A DNA stretch of 64,000 bases. Origin: Coprinus comatus (taxonomy: Eukaryota > Basidiomycota > Agaricomycetes > Agaricales > Agaricaceae). Positions 12,253 through 24,849 of the stretch are shown here, in pieces. Position 1 is the stretch's first letter. Every line of letters starts with the position of its first letter. Location of the stretch: assembly GCA_034638255.1 (NCBI GenBank), contig JAWPGT010000001.1, forward strand, positions 1,922,001-1,986,000. Direction: 5' to 3'. The notes below the pieces were generated by a model. It ran no database searches and was not told where the DNA came from. It saw nothing but the letters and a program-made list of their open reading frames with translations. Made by a program: the position numbers and the translations under genes.

Positions 12253-15200
12253 TTAAGCATCTTTCAAACAAGTATCAGCGACATCATCATACATAATCCA
12301 ATCAAACACACTTACAATATGAAGTACCAACCAACATCGTCGAAAGGCTCTGCAACTGATCTTCATTGAACAAAAGTTGATCTTTATGCCAAGTATCCTG
12401 AATGGGGGGAACAATTCATCAATTATTATTACTTCACACCCTTTTTTGTTTCATCCCTTACCTGATGGGTCTATAATAGATTAACCGGAGTCAGCGCTCG
12501 AACCCCAAGGAACATTAAAGAAAGTGTTCTCTCTCTCTCACCTTCTTAAATTCCGATGCGCATTTCCGGATCGTTGTTGAGATAGGCACTGGGTCGGTGG
12601 CGTGAGAAGCCAAAACTAAGTCAATAATTATCAGAATTATTCCCTATAAATCATTCTCTAGCCCACCTTCTGTCAATGGAGGAACCCAGAACTCGATAGA
12701 GTATGGTACACTCTCGATCAGTGCACATACACCCAATATCGCCGAATGCAACGTCCGAAGCGCATCGGTATATCCAGCATCCCTTCTCGGCGGAAGTGTG
12801 GTCTTCTTAACAAGCGAAACAAAGTGATTCTGTAAATATAAATCAGTAAACATCATGTGAATATGAATGTTATCTTTTACCTTGAGTGGTATGATACTCT
12901 GCCGTTGCGAGCATCGGACAACACCTGCCAACGTCTTCGATGCCATCTCCCTTACTTCTACATTCTCATCAGCAAGACAGTCCATAAGAACCTCCATCAC
13001 ATTCGATACTCCTTCCTGTGGAATATACAAAAGATTCCGATAGAAGAATACCACCAGGATTGGTAATGTTTGTAGTCTAGTACGCCATGACTATCACCAT
13101 TGTTAGTGCTTTATGTTTAATCAATAATCTTGGTCACATACTGATGTTGATTTGATCGCTGTAACAAAATCAGATAGGATCCCATTTATATATTCAACTG
13201 GTGGTGATACTGCAGAGAGTATATACAAAACACCTGAGCTGTATCGGTGCAAGTCAGAGCTGTCATTGAGTTCTGACATGCGGAGGATTTCTGGTCTAGG
13301 TTTAATGTCAGTTACCATTGGCTCATGTGGACAGCTTGCAATCTCACAGCATGACCGTTGCATATGGGAAAAACATTGAAACTTGCGGACCATGAGCCGA
13401 AATCCAAAGCCACTCCAGTACTATGAGTCGCGGTCAGAATCCACGTTGTATTCAACGATGGCAGTAATTAACTTACATGTCAAACCAACTTTATCATACT
13501 AAATCAGGGCCCGGGGTGAGTGAACTAAAAGAGTCAAGAGCAAATAAAAAATACCTCGGATTGACTAACTCGCGGCGGGGGCAGGCGTTGCTCTCTCCAT
13601 TTGGGCATCTCCTTCAAAATTCCCTCGATTCTATCCAAGTATTTTGTCTCTCTGTTGATTAGATTAGAACTGTTTAACCATCCAAACTCTGTTTCATTAC
13701 CTGACCGATAACGGATCTGCCTTGTCTGTACATCCTTCCAGGAATGCGGACACAGATGGATGCCAAGGTCGCCACTGGATTTGTACTAACGTGCGAAGAG
13801 TATGACAGAATATAGTACGGATCTTATCCATCCAACGGTTGAGCCATATGTTTAGAGATGGGGGTTGTGTAAACATACCTCTGCATAATCGGTGTTTGCG
13901 TTGTCGAATATGGCATTTACATATTTGTCGCAAAGAGGTGTAAATAATACACCGACTGCTGAGGCAAATATGTTAACAAGCGCTACGGACTTCTTCACTG
14001 AATTAATGACCGCATCGTAAGCACTCAGACATAGTTTAAGTGAAAGATACAAACTTTGGAAAGCAGAATCTCCAGAAAAGTCCATTGGCAGGGAAAGTAT
14101 CCAATCAGACAACTCGCGATGTCTCCGAGGATCACGGTCACCCAGAATCCACTGTTTAACATGAACATTCTTTCAGTGGGACGAAGATGTTAGGACATAC
14201 CGTAAACAAAGTCTCCCAGAATGACATCATTTCTGGTTTGACACTATTCAACAAGCTACCCAATCGATCAGCTGTCCATTTCTCAAGCACGGCTTTCCGT
14301 TTTCGCGGCCAATGCTTTGAACCTAGTCCGGAGTAAGTATATATAACATGCTCACCGCGACCATTAACTAACCTCGAATTAGCCCGGCCCAGACCTCTGC
14401 TCCAGCACGCTGTTTGAACTTGTCTGCGTCCAAGAACAGAGGTTCAATTATCTCAAAGATCTTTTTGAGCTCATAATGCTCAAGCATTTTCACTATGTAA
14501 TGTCATTAAAAATAAATCCAAGCATGCATTAAGGCACAAACCTGCGATGGCGATTATACAAATGTTCTCAGGCCTCATGTCGACATTTCCAGATTCTTTC
14601 CCGGTTTCCTGGCTCCATAATGTAACAAGCTTTGTTATATATTCTGGTTGCAAAAGCTGAGATCCCAAGACATCAAGTACGCCTTGAGAGGCTTTCTCCC
14701 ACACGAACGGAGATTGGTCACCCGTCACTGGTTTGTAGCCTTTGAGAGTCTTTTTCCAAGCTACGAATCCCGTTGGAATTTTATCGAAATAATACCCGCT
14801 ATGATATATGATATATCAGTATACTAAAAGCACGGAAATAACAAGGATAAAATATGCCTTGCATCCACGTCAGTGGTCAACCGGAAGCTGTTCAAAAAGG
14901 CTTTAGGATCACCAACTTCAACTTCCTCAGCCAATGGATTGCGCCACTCTTTGAACCAGAGCTCTTCTTTGGATTTTGCATAGGTCCTCATCTTGATATG
15001 ACGGAGAAGTCTTTCCAGTGCTCTGGACAATATTCAAACACGAGTCAACATAAGATACGAAATGTACGTACATCAAAGCCATGGTACGTATTCCAGGTTG
15101 CGGGCTTATAGCTTGATCCAAGAAAAACTGTGCTAGTTTTGGGGAGGTTGGAACATCTCTCCGAAGTAAACTCGAAAGGAAACTAAGCGAGATTTGAATG

Positions 15201-18200
15201 TAGCGCCACTAAACAAAAAATATGAGGGCGTTATTTCTTGGGATCCCTGGAACATAAACATACATGTGTTGTTGGGTTTGTTGCCACTTCTAGAGTCGCA
15301 TTGACCTTTCTCGGTTGTAAGCACTAATTTATTTGTTACAGCATAAGATACACGTACTGCTTGTTGGTGTCCTTCATTCCTTAATGTAGTGCGCCGTCCC
15401 CCTTTCCGCAAAGCTTCATCCAAGAGTTTGGGATTTATGAGTTGATCCGAGAACTCGCTCTCCAAATCGCGAAGTGCCTGTTCAACTCCGCCTAAGTCTA
15501 GGGTATACCCCTCAGTGTTGATTGTCTCCTCGCTTAGTAGGTTTACGACATCATTTGCCACGTTAGCAACTAATTTTTGTATGGAGGGCTAATAATGAAT
15601 GTGAATATTTTATAGCCTGCAGAGTAGGGATGGCAACGCACCTTTTCTTCAGTTTGACAGCTAAGTAAGGATAAGAGGTACTTTGGGTGCGAAATGGGAT
15701 CTATTGGTGTCGTCAATATTTTGTGTGTATGAACACAAGGAGCCGATCAAACCTGACAATGCAAATGCAGCTACCAATAGTGTCAGTTTATCCTTTCAAT
15801 TGGTTGATTGTATGACCTACCAATTCCCTTGTTCCAAAGCATATAAAGTGCTCCCTTCATCCGATCAGGGTCATTCCCCTTTTCCACTGTATCATACAAC
15901 ACTGGCACGAGGAAACGGGCTGAGCGAACATAGTACTATGGACATACATTAGATTTTGTGCTTTCATTCCGAGAGCTCCAACTGATCTTACCCCCGTCAC
16001 ATTATGAAAAACGCCTTGTGCTTGTCTATGATTAAAAGGAAGTGTTCAAGACGAGCATGGTAATTGAATCGTATACAGCTTACCGTCTTATTCTTGTATA
16101 ATGTGAAAGGGAAAGCTCCATTAATTCACAAAGTATTCGGTCATCAAGCTCGGTTCTTCGACGGAACAGACCTTGCACATATACTCGCGCGGTATGATAT
16201 GCACGTGCACGGTTCACAAACACGGTCCTAGGAAATTTCGTCTGTCGTGGCCATAAACGAGCTCCTCTGGAACCAATGGATCAGTATAAGCTATGTCACA
16301 ATGGATGTAATAACTTACTCTCGCATCAAAAGATAGTTCTGTTGGATACCTTCATATTCAGCTTTCGTAATACCAAATCCCAGAAGATACATATCAAGAG
16401 CTCTTATTACACTTATGACGGCGTCGATGTGATCTTCGCCGCCTGTATTCTGCCGTAGAGCAGATGACGCTCTTTGGCATGCTTCACCAAACCTTTGCCG
16501 AGCTTGCTTGAATTGCTGATAGCGAGGCTCCGAGGGATCAGTGAGAGTGTATCCACATTCAACATCCAGGTTACGGGGAATGAGTTCTGGAATATCTACA
16601 TCGAGATTCCAATGAGGGTTTGCGCTTTCTTTCCACTCCTCCTGGTAAATCGACGGAAGACCAGCCCAAACAGATCGAACAGCATGAAGATAGCTATTGC
16701 ACATGAGCGCCTAACTAACATGGGAAGAACGCGGACTACTAACCGACAAAAGTCGTTCCTATCGATGCTGTCCCACGAGGAGGTGCGCGCCAGCAAGGCT
16801 TCAACTTTCTCCAATGCGGGATTGGCTATCTTGTTGAGTATTTCTAAAGCATAATCCACTTCTTCATCGGAGGGGACTAAAGGGTGACATGCTCAGACTC
16901 ATTCACTATGACGAGTACATACACGAACCGTGCCATTCAATTTCCACTTCTTGAGCTCGATATTGTTTGCCCCAGTACAAATGGTGATCGGTCTTAAAGC
17001 CTGATAGAGCGAGTTATGATTGTGTTCAGGACTTTTGTGTAGTTCAGCTTACTTGGGTCATTCCATTCATCCTCGTTCACGAAACGACCGACCAGAGGGT
17101 ATACTCCAGTCAATGTGCGCAAGGTTCTGGAGATGAGTCTCCCGGTGCCGGTGTATCCCCTTTCACTCTTGGTCTTTTCTACAAGCAATGCTAGAAGGGA
17201 AATAATATCATCTTTGTACTTCAAAAGCTGGGAGATTTGGTAAGCCATTACATATATCGATCTCACATCAGGAGATACCACTTACTGTAGAACCACCATA
17301 TCCTAGACAGCCACGTAAAATGGACATATCTACATTTAAAATTAGTTGTGTTTCTTCCAGTATATGTTATATGAATTTACTCCAGTGCAACGTAGTATCT
17401 GAAGGTTCAGCTGTATGCGTGGAAGTCGTCCGAGTACTTGAAGCACCATGGCGTAATTCATCTTCGATCTGTGCTTTACAGAAAGGAAGAAAACGTTTAA
17501 ACGTTTTTTCCGGTTGAACTCGCGCCATGCAAGCGATCATCTGACCAAATACACGGACAGCATTGGATTTAGCGTTCTGAGTGGCGTAATCATAGACCAA
17601 ATTGAGAATAAGATCGAAGAGTTGATCCGAGAGGTGGAGGCACACAACATCTAACATCCCTTTTATGCATTTGAGTATTCTCTCTTCCATTTTACCACCT
17701 GTTGTTCCTTTCTTGCCACCTTCCTCTGGTAAATTCTCATACAATGCAAGAACCCGTCGGAAGAGGGATGTCACCCAGTCTGCAAATGCAGCCGTACTAT
17801 CACGAGTAAGCGAGTGTTCTTCTTGCTTGTCGAGCCTTGGTTGTAACCCATTTTCTGTTCCACTTGGTAAGAATTCAGAGTTATCGTCGATGTTCATGAC
17901 CTCGTCAGGTGGGACATCTCCAGATAGTGCCACGCCACTTTGGTGCATCGAGAGATCTCCTATTTTAATTTCCTGTACGACGGCAGTAATGAACATAGCA
18001 GTGCAGATGGTCTTGAGAGGGTCATTCTGGATCGACTGTGATTAGCTCAAATTTACCACCTATTCACAAGGTATACGTACAAGATCAATACCAGGAATAC
18101 ACAATTCAAGGAGCGGGACTACGTGCTTCTGTCCACCAAGCCAACTTTCTTCCGTTGTCAGTTGAGTAGCCACGATGGACAACATACTCAAAGCAGCTGT

Positions 18201-20055
18201 GGTCCTGTGAGTCTCGTTGACGGCTTCGAGCCCATTATATGCACGTTCCAGAAGATCAGGCATAAGGATATTAGGTTCTAAATGGACAAGTTGCCGGACG
18301 GCCGCCTGGCCGAAAGACATTGAAAGAGTATCCTTCGAAAACATCGCAAGGAGACAAGGGGTGCGCAACATCTGAACGAAGGCTCGACGTATTTCAGGAG
18401 TCAAGCGGCGCTCCTGAGATATGGTTGAGCCAATTCATAGCGTTTTATCACCAGGTGGACTTACAGGAGGTGTTATACATGTTTCCAAACTCTCTTCTTG
18501 AATGCGTTTATAAAATTCTCCAGAAAGAGAATGGACGAATGTGGTGAGCTTAATCAGATTAGGATCAGTACGTAAGACATAAAGTTGTAAACAGAATATA
18601 CACACATAGATTGACCAGTGACCTGAATTCGACGGGTGAAAGAAGGTCTCTGTACTAGTAATAAACTTATCAAGCGTATCTAAAGCTTTCGAACCGGCAA
18701 TATATCCAGTGTGCTGCGACAAGGTGCTTCCAGAATTATTAGGTGTTGATCTCATTTCCCCATCTACAAACATGGAATAAACGAAAATCTTGGCTAAATT
18801 GCCTGGGTCATGTGTTAATATTGATGAGAAAGGAACAGAAAAGCAGTACCAATTTTGTTTCCTCCTTGAGATTTGCTAGGAGGTTTTTCCAATTGGCCGT
18901 CTGCATGCGCTGCTGTCTGAGACGAGTTCTATAAAATGATGTTAATAATATTGATTCGAAAAATATTTGCATCTAATCAATACCTTCATGTTACCGACCG
19001 GAATATCTACATTTAACTTGATGTTATTTCGAGAAACAATATCATATAATAGAAACTCACTCATCAAACTCAATCCTTTACTTGTCAAAATATTCCATTG
19101 TCGTGTGGTCCAAATACCGACATCTTTGAACTGAGCAGCGCTATCCTTGTACGGCCCAGCTGGACCGGCAACATGGGTCTGGGTAAGCTCCCCTGCTAAA
19201 TCTATAAATTGGTCGTCTAGGTTAGCAGAGTTGAAAGCTTCCCATATCTTGAAGATTGCAGGTATATAAGTATCGGGATTCGAGGGCGGCAGAAAAGCAG
19301 TCATGACAGTTGATATAACCAGAACGGTCTTTATGGACGGGCATCAGCACACAGATACAAAATCATCTGGTAGGATTATCCTTACATCAAACGTGAGAAG
19401 AGGAAGAAACGTTTCCAACATCTCTGGTATAGAATCGGCGGGAAAGAAGATGTTGCAAAGCGAAGCAAGCTCTAGATATTGACTTGCAAGCTTTTTCCTG
19501 ATAGAGTATGAGTGGTGGCTCGACACGGATTCAATGAACCGTTGACAAACCCTGAATCTTTCCAGAGATTCTTCTGTAAAACTCGCCATAATGGCTTCCA
19601 AGAAAGTTTCAAATCGCTTGATTCTAGCTTTCTTCTTAATCCAGGTTTATTGCAGCCAAGTCGCATAATCATCTCAGACCAGCCCCGGATGGTGCGTATG
19701 TCTACCCCTGGCAAGACTGCGAGTTCATAATAGAAGGCCAACAGCTTGGCGCGTACGGATTTGGACATAGGATAACGCATAATGAGCCAACTAAATGCGC
19801 CGTTAAATAGCGGATCAGAAAGAGAGTGATAATGTCATACCATTGAAGAAGACCATCCCATGACGAGATTGATACTAAATTCTTAGCTTTGGCTGCGATA
19901 GATAAATTCCCAACAATCCATTCTAGTTTCTGTTGCATTTGTTCCGATGATTCGCATATGTATGGGAGAGACTCAAGATACGACTGCAACACTTCGTTCT
20001 GTTCGTTTGGGGTGTCACCTGTAGAATAGTCGAGGATGGAATCGTCGTCGTCCAT
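12253..20055 (-). CDS. BLM10: Proteasome activator BLM10 / PA200
   Basis: A giant HEAT-repeat protein (roughly 1,900-2,000 residues after removing some 30-odd short introns) that caps the 20S proteasome core in nucleus and cytosol. It opens the gate for peptides and acetylated histones. The N terminus (MDDDDSILDYSTGDTPNEQN) leads into ESLPYICESSEQMQQKLEWI and SSWDGLLQW, then MRYPMSKSVRAKLLAFYYEL and WKPLWRVLQKNLW, all conserved in the family. The C-terminal HEAT region includes NVEVREMASKTLAGVVRCSQ. The end is reconstructed as FKK-THQ-DTWHKDQ...GTSYYA: a 9-nt microexon (12462-12470) codes THQ. The last intron (12261-12315) splits the penultimate Tyr codon, so the final exon is 12260-12253. 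The Y-Y-A tail is the HbYX-type motif that inserts into the 20S alpha-ring pockets. Start is the first ATG of the N-terminal acidic exon. Symbol follows yeast. Confidence 0.93.
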
Positions 20056-20359
20056 GTTTAGTGGTGAATAAATGCTTCCTTGAGTTTGAATGTCTGATCT
20101 AGGTCAGCGAGGATTTGCTACGATGTGAGAAGTGATGATCTCCGTGAAGGAGAGAGATGGGAAGTGTAAATGAGTGATTTATATGACGCAATGATATAAA
20201 TTCAACGCTTACGAGTCTAGTGACGCGTCCTGGTCAGTGAGTCACTAACCAGCCAAGCTTTCATTACATCTCTTACTTATCTACACGACGCGTGTATACT
20301 GTGCTCGGCACGTGCATCATCTTCATCGGGCCGGCCCTGGACCTGCTCTAGGTAAGAAT
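20056..20359. promoter_or_regulatory. Divergent BLM10 / AIM18 promoter region
   Basis: A 304-bp head-to-head interval. It contains two ACGCGT (MluI-type) hexamers at 20223-20228 and 20288-20293. The hexamer also occurs inside several coding regions of this window, so its regulatory value is uncertain. An in-frame ATG at 20312 is rejected as the AIM18 start in favour of 20360. Confidence 0.5.
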
Positions 20360-21347
20360 ATGTTGTCTTTCCAACCATTTGCAAGGCTCGTCAGCTCCAG
20401 TGGACGTCGTATCGGCCGTGTAGTTACGCCGCGTCTATACTCGACTCAGGTCATTAACAAGAGTGCAAGAATTACGAGGCCTTTGCTATGGGGAGGTGCC
20501 CTGGCTGTCACTGCTTCACTTGCATTTGCTACTCGCTCTGTCATTCACCTGGATGCTAATGTCAAGTACATTCAAGAGACTGAAGAAGGAGAAGAGCAAA
20601 TAGGTCCGTGATCTATGTCCCGGGTTATCACACCTATTTATTCTCTTCCAGTCGATCCTGCAACTTCTCTTGCGTTTCCTAAAACGATTCGGGTTCCCGC
20701 CAAAATATCAGTCCCGCCTTTGACCCTCATTGGTGTTGGTGTGAGGACAGTCTCATTCATAAACATCAAAGTCTACTCTGTTGCTTTGTATGCAGACCTC
20801 GCAAACAACAATCTTAAAGTTTGTCTTCTCTCTTTACTATGGTTGTAAATCAGTGAGGAATTTGTAAAACAGGTACCTCGGGATCTTACCCCGGAACAAA
20901 AAATTGACCACATAATCAAGAACACTGCCTGTGTCATCAGAATTGGTAATGCCTCGGAATGAACAAGTTATTTCATATCTAATTGTGCTTTTAGTACCAA
21001 CACGTTCGACTGGCTTCACTCATCTTAGGGATGCTTTCGTACGGGCTTTGAACACCCGACTTCACAAAGCTAAACAAAGCGGTGAATTAACTGAAGAGCA
21101 AGTTATCCAGGAAGGCTCGCCTATCAGGAAACTCTCAAGCGTGTTCCCTAATGCACCTCTGGCTAAGAAGACTGCTTTCGACATTTTCGTCACAGCACCA
21201 GAACCAGGAAAAACGCGTGCACTAGTGTTCCGTGACTTTGGAAGCGTTGAAAGTGACTGGATGGCTACAAATTTCGTTCTAAATTATTTCGGTGCATTTC
21301 AGTTGAAGGAATCCGTCTTAGAGAACATTGCCGATTTTGAGAAATAA
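20360..21347 (+). CDS. AIM18: AIM18-like mitochondrial CHI-fold protein
   Basis: Fungal member of the chalcone-isomerase-like family (yeast AIM18/AIM46), a mitochondrial protein of unclear biochemical role: the fold is shared with plant chalcone isomerase, but fungal members are not known to make flavonoids and some CHI-fold proteins only bind fatty acids or heme. The N terminus MLSFQPFARLVSSSGRRIGR is a typical Arg/Ser-rich mitochondrial presequence, followed by a hydrophobic segment (GALAVTASLAFATRSVI). The CHI domain starts at FPKTIRVP, continues with GVGVRTVSFINIKVYSVALY, then TGFTHLRDAFVRALNTR, and ends with AFDIFVTAPEPGKTRA and DWMATNFVLNYFG. Three introns join EEQI-VDPATS, NNNLK-VPRDL and CVIRI-VPTRST. 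The start at 20360 gives the cleanest presequence; 20312 would add 16 residues. Confidence 0.85.
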
Positions 21348-21600
21348 TCTTACATAGTCGGAGCCTCGGACCTTAGATAACAAGACCATCTATTTATGAG
21401 ACTATATAATTCTCACTGGTGAAATCGGTCATTTGCTTCTTGTGAACTACGATTTTCCGAATTTCCACCGGTTCTGGCATTGCGATATATAAATTAGTAC
21501 TTCTCCGTCGGATCGTCTTTACATCACTCCCCCTCTTCAAACCGGCAGTCCCTGCTCTTAATAACCATCAGCCTCTCGCAGTTTCGACACATTGATTATA

Positions 21601-22724
21601 ATGTCCAAGAAATATGAATTTCTTACAGGTAAGTTTATATGGTGATTTAGTATGACCTACTACACACCATCTGTAGCCGATCAAGTTGACCATTTTCTTG
21701 AGCATGGCTATATAATTATCAAGAACGCATTTACCGCAGAACAGGCTGCTGAATTTACATCTGAATTGTGGGTGCGACTCGGATTGGATCCTCAGGACAA
21801 ATCCACCTGGACCAAAGAAAAGATACATATGCCTTGGCTAACACGGGTACCAGTAGCTACATTTGCACCAAAGGTAAAATGACTTGTTTGACTCCTGATG
21901 AATATGACTGATTTAGCTACTACATGAAGGCATGGCGTGCGATAAAAGATCTACTTGGAGGCGAAGAGCGCATTGACGAAAAATCCGCGACGTGGGGTGA
22001 TTCTTTCATTGTTAATTTGGGAACCGATAGTTTAGAGCAATGCGAGCCCATTCCCCCGAAAGAATTGGATAACTGGCATATTGATGGTGATTTCTTCGTA
22101 CGTTCATTTATGGAGTTTTAATTGGATTTGGAGCTTGATTTCTATGGTTAGGTCCACTTTTTGGATTCTCCAGAGCAGGCGCTACTTGTTATACCCATCT
22201 TCTCCCACTTATTACCTAGGGGAGGAGGTACAATGATTTCACCCGATGGACTGGACCGAGTAGCCAAATATCTGGCTGCTCATCCAGAGGGTGTTTTGCC
22301 GGAGAATCTTTGTTTCGTTCCATCTACTTCACAATATGCCAATCCTTTACTCGAGGATCCTGGTGTTTGGTCGCACTTGAAAGCCATCAAGGAGTGTTCC
22401 AAGTTTGTTGAACTAACAGGAGAGATTGGTGATGTTGTTTTGATGCATCCTTTTATGCTTCATTCTGCATCCAAGAATCACCTGCGTACCCCAAGGGTTA
22501 TTACCAATCCTCCAGTTGGTCTCAAAAAGCCATTTAATTTTTCCAGAGACAATGAAGAGGAATACAGTCTTGTGGAACGGAAGACATTAAAAGCGCTAGG
22601 GGTGGACCGCCTGGAGTTCAAGATAACGACGGAAAGAAAGCTTATTGTACCTGCCCGCATGGCAGCACAGAAAAAGATGGAAGAGGAGGAGAGAATGAGA
22701 TTAGCCAAACCCAATGTTGTATAG
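21601..22724 (+). CDS. Phytanoyl-CoA dioxygenase-like Fe(II)/2-oxoglutarate oxygenase
   Basis: A non-heme iron oxygenase of the PhyH family; substrate unknown. Four exons: 21601-21628, 21677-21873, 21930-22097 and 22152-22724. Joining exon 1 to exon 2 gives MSKKYEFLTADQVDHFLEHGYIIIKNAF with the usual family N terminus. The iron-binding facial triad is visible: His and Asp in WHIDGDFF, and the distal His in MHPFMLHSASKN, followed by Arg in TPRVITNPPV, which should bind the 2-oxoglutarate carboxylate. All key residues are present, so an active enzyme is expected. The tail is Lys/Glu-rich. There is no clear peroxisomal PTS1 (it ends ...AKPNVV), so a role in phytanic acid breakdown is not supported. 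Related fungal genes are often annotated only as PhyH-domain proteins. Confidence 0.85.
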
Positions 22725-22831
22725 TAGTCAAAGTTGCTATGACGCGTATTTATGTTTGTGTACCTGACTGTCTGATGGCTGTCCAAAACAGTAAAGTTGT
22801 CGGTCGAGGACATTCACTTCACCACACGGCC

Positions 22832-24171
22832 ATGAACGCACCATCCACACTGCTTCGGACGTGTTTAAGAACGAAAAGCTGCGCTTCACGTGCCAGTGTC
22901 TTCTACAGTCACAATCAATGCAAATTTCAAAGTTATTCAACACACAGAGAAACCGTCAATCTAGACACTGGTACCTCGAATCTATCTCAGTCACTTGATA
23001 CAAAACGTCACTCCACTACGAGAAGGGATAGTGTTGGTCCTTTTCAGCTCGGTGTATCGCAACAGACCCTACGAAGCGGTGAGAAGGTCAAGAAATGGTC
23101 GGAGTTGAGTACCGGGGGCAAGGGCAAGTCTCGGTTTTCTACTTCTTCCATGTTCATCCTATTTATGTACCTTCCAATGCATTATTTTAGTTGTTCGCTC
23201 AGCTACCCAGACCAAAAACTTGGCAGTTATCTTGGTTGGAGCAGGACTTGCAACCTTGTTGATATATACAATCACTTCCGAAATGTACTCGCACAATTCG
23301 CCGACAAATCTTTACAAAGATGCTTGTGAACGAATTCAAACAAATACTAGGGTATTTTTCCTCGCCCATATGGACGAGGGTACTCGTTAACTGATTCTTA
23401 ATCTCAATAGGTGTTGAACTACCTCAACGGACCTCTCACATTTCACAATAATCCTCCTTCGCTTGTGCGACCCCGGCACCGGAACCGCCATGTTACATCT
23501 CAAGTTTTCGTCGATGCTCATGGTCAAGAACATATGATCATGACATTCTTCATCCAAGGCAGACCTGAAGGGGCTGCTCCATTACCATCAGAAATTGGAT
23601 ACTTCGCGTCTGTTTCTCACTGGTTGCAGGAAACGGCCGCCCACATTCAGATGTAACTCTAAATGAAGTAACGGCTTGGTCCCGAGACAAGGTGGAAAAC
23701 CTTTGGGAACGGTCAAAGAAGACATTTAAATATCTAAGTGGCGCACCAGTGATACCGCCAACGTTGCCAAGTACACCAGAACATGAAAAGCCAACACAAG
23801 AAGAAGGAAAGAGGTGGAATGTTACCGGCATATTCTCTTCACTCAAGGGCTCTCGGGGAGTCGGCGAGGAAGTATCGAGGGTGGACCATAGATCCTTCAC
23901 AGAAGGTGAGGTTCATGCAGACCTTGTTCGGGTAAGTCAACAATCTGGAACTTGATACACAAAGACATTGACGAGTTGTTTAGAATGAGGATGGTTATTT
24001 TGTGTTCCGATATCTGCTTGTTGACATCCCAAGTAAGTGTTTGCGACATCTGTCATGAACTTCTGCTGAAGCAACCTAGGTACACGGGATTCAAACCCTA
24101 CTCGTGTTTTCGTAGAGCGTGCTCCTGGGGTTCGACAAAATGAACCCGTAATGCGGTGGACTACGCACTAA
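22832..24171 (+). CDS. TIM21: TIM21, subunit of the TIM23 presequence translocase
   Basis: Inner-membrane protein that links the TOM and TIM23 complexes and recruits respiratory-chain complexes. The N terminus MNAPSTLLRTCLRTKSCASR is a presequence. The single TM segment is LAVILVGAGLATLLIYTITS. The intermembrane-space domain contains VLNYLNGPLTFHNNPP, VTSQVFVDAHGQEHMIMTFF, a linker, then GEVHADLVR-NEDGYFVFRYLLVDIP and ends RVFVERAPGVRQNEPVMRW. The first intron (23124-23190) must use a GC donor (G|GCAAGT) to give STGGKVVRSATQTKN. Near 23650 the frame breaks: reading runs into a stop just after ...AAHIQ, while the conserved continuation DVTLNEVTAWSRDKVENLW is in another frame. One missing G would restore the frame, so this is either a sequencing error or a real lesion. 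Downstream conservation argues for a functional gene. Confidence 0.88.
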
Positions 24172-24269
24172 TTCTGCGGTGTATATAATACTTAATAATA
24201 TTATAATGGCAAATCTATACAGCTTCAGCTAGAAATGCTTGCCCGCTAACGATAGTGAGGACCTGAGAA

Positions 24270-24849
24270 TTAGTCGCCAAAGAGCTTTTGTACGCGTTTG
24301 AGTATCGAGTCTTTGGAAGGGTCTACGGATGTTGATGAAAACTAGTGATAAATTAATTAAAGAAGTGTGAACACTCACCATATGGATGGTCTTTGGACGG
24401 AATTTCGAGTAGTGCAGGGAAAGCTTGATTATATTTGTCGATGGTTGGACGAATCTTCTCAGCCACCTATGCATTGGGGCCTCAATTTATTTCAGTACCC
24501 AAGAGAAGGAGGACGTACATGTTGATTGATTAGGAGAATTGCAATATCCTTGCGTTCGGTATATTCCTGAAAAGCAGCTTCGATCGTCGCGACAGGGGTC
24601 TCTGCAAAGCAGGGTTGAGAGCACAATTTATGGACATATCATACACTCGCCGTACTTGCATCTACAACCAAGAAGTTCTTCTTCTGTTGTTCATTAACAT
24701 GGCCGATTCCAGCGAGTAGCAATCCTGTTATAGAGTCCTACGCTCCTATGTGAGCAAAGCGGGCCTTGCTCGAGATATCAAAACAGACATACCTCGTCCC
24801 CGATGACCGCTATGAGATTGCGATCCTTGAAGGAAGTAGCTGAGGCCAT
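24270..24849 (-). CDS. VMA7: V-type proton ATPase subunit F
   Basis: Small subunit of the V1 central stalk, which couples ATP hydrolysis to proton pumping across the vacuolar membrane. The exons give [84 protein letters not shown] and the end [12 protein letters not shown]. The length of about 120 residues is normal. [20 protein letters not shown] and [15 protein letters not shown] are family hallmarks. The start is the only ATG before the conserved N terminus. It is head-to-head with ECD, 100 bp apart, and convergent with TIM21, 98 bp apart. Confidence 0.93.

Noticed and set aside
20312..20359. Earlier in-frame ATG for AIM18
   Set aside because: It would put sixteen Gly/Pro/His-rich residues in front of a good mitochondrial presequence; the 20360 start fits better.
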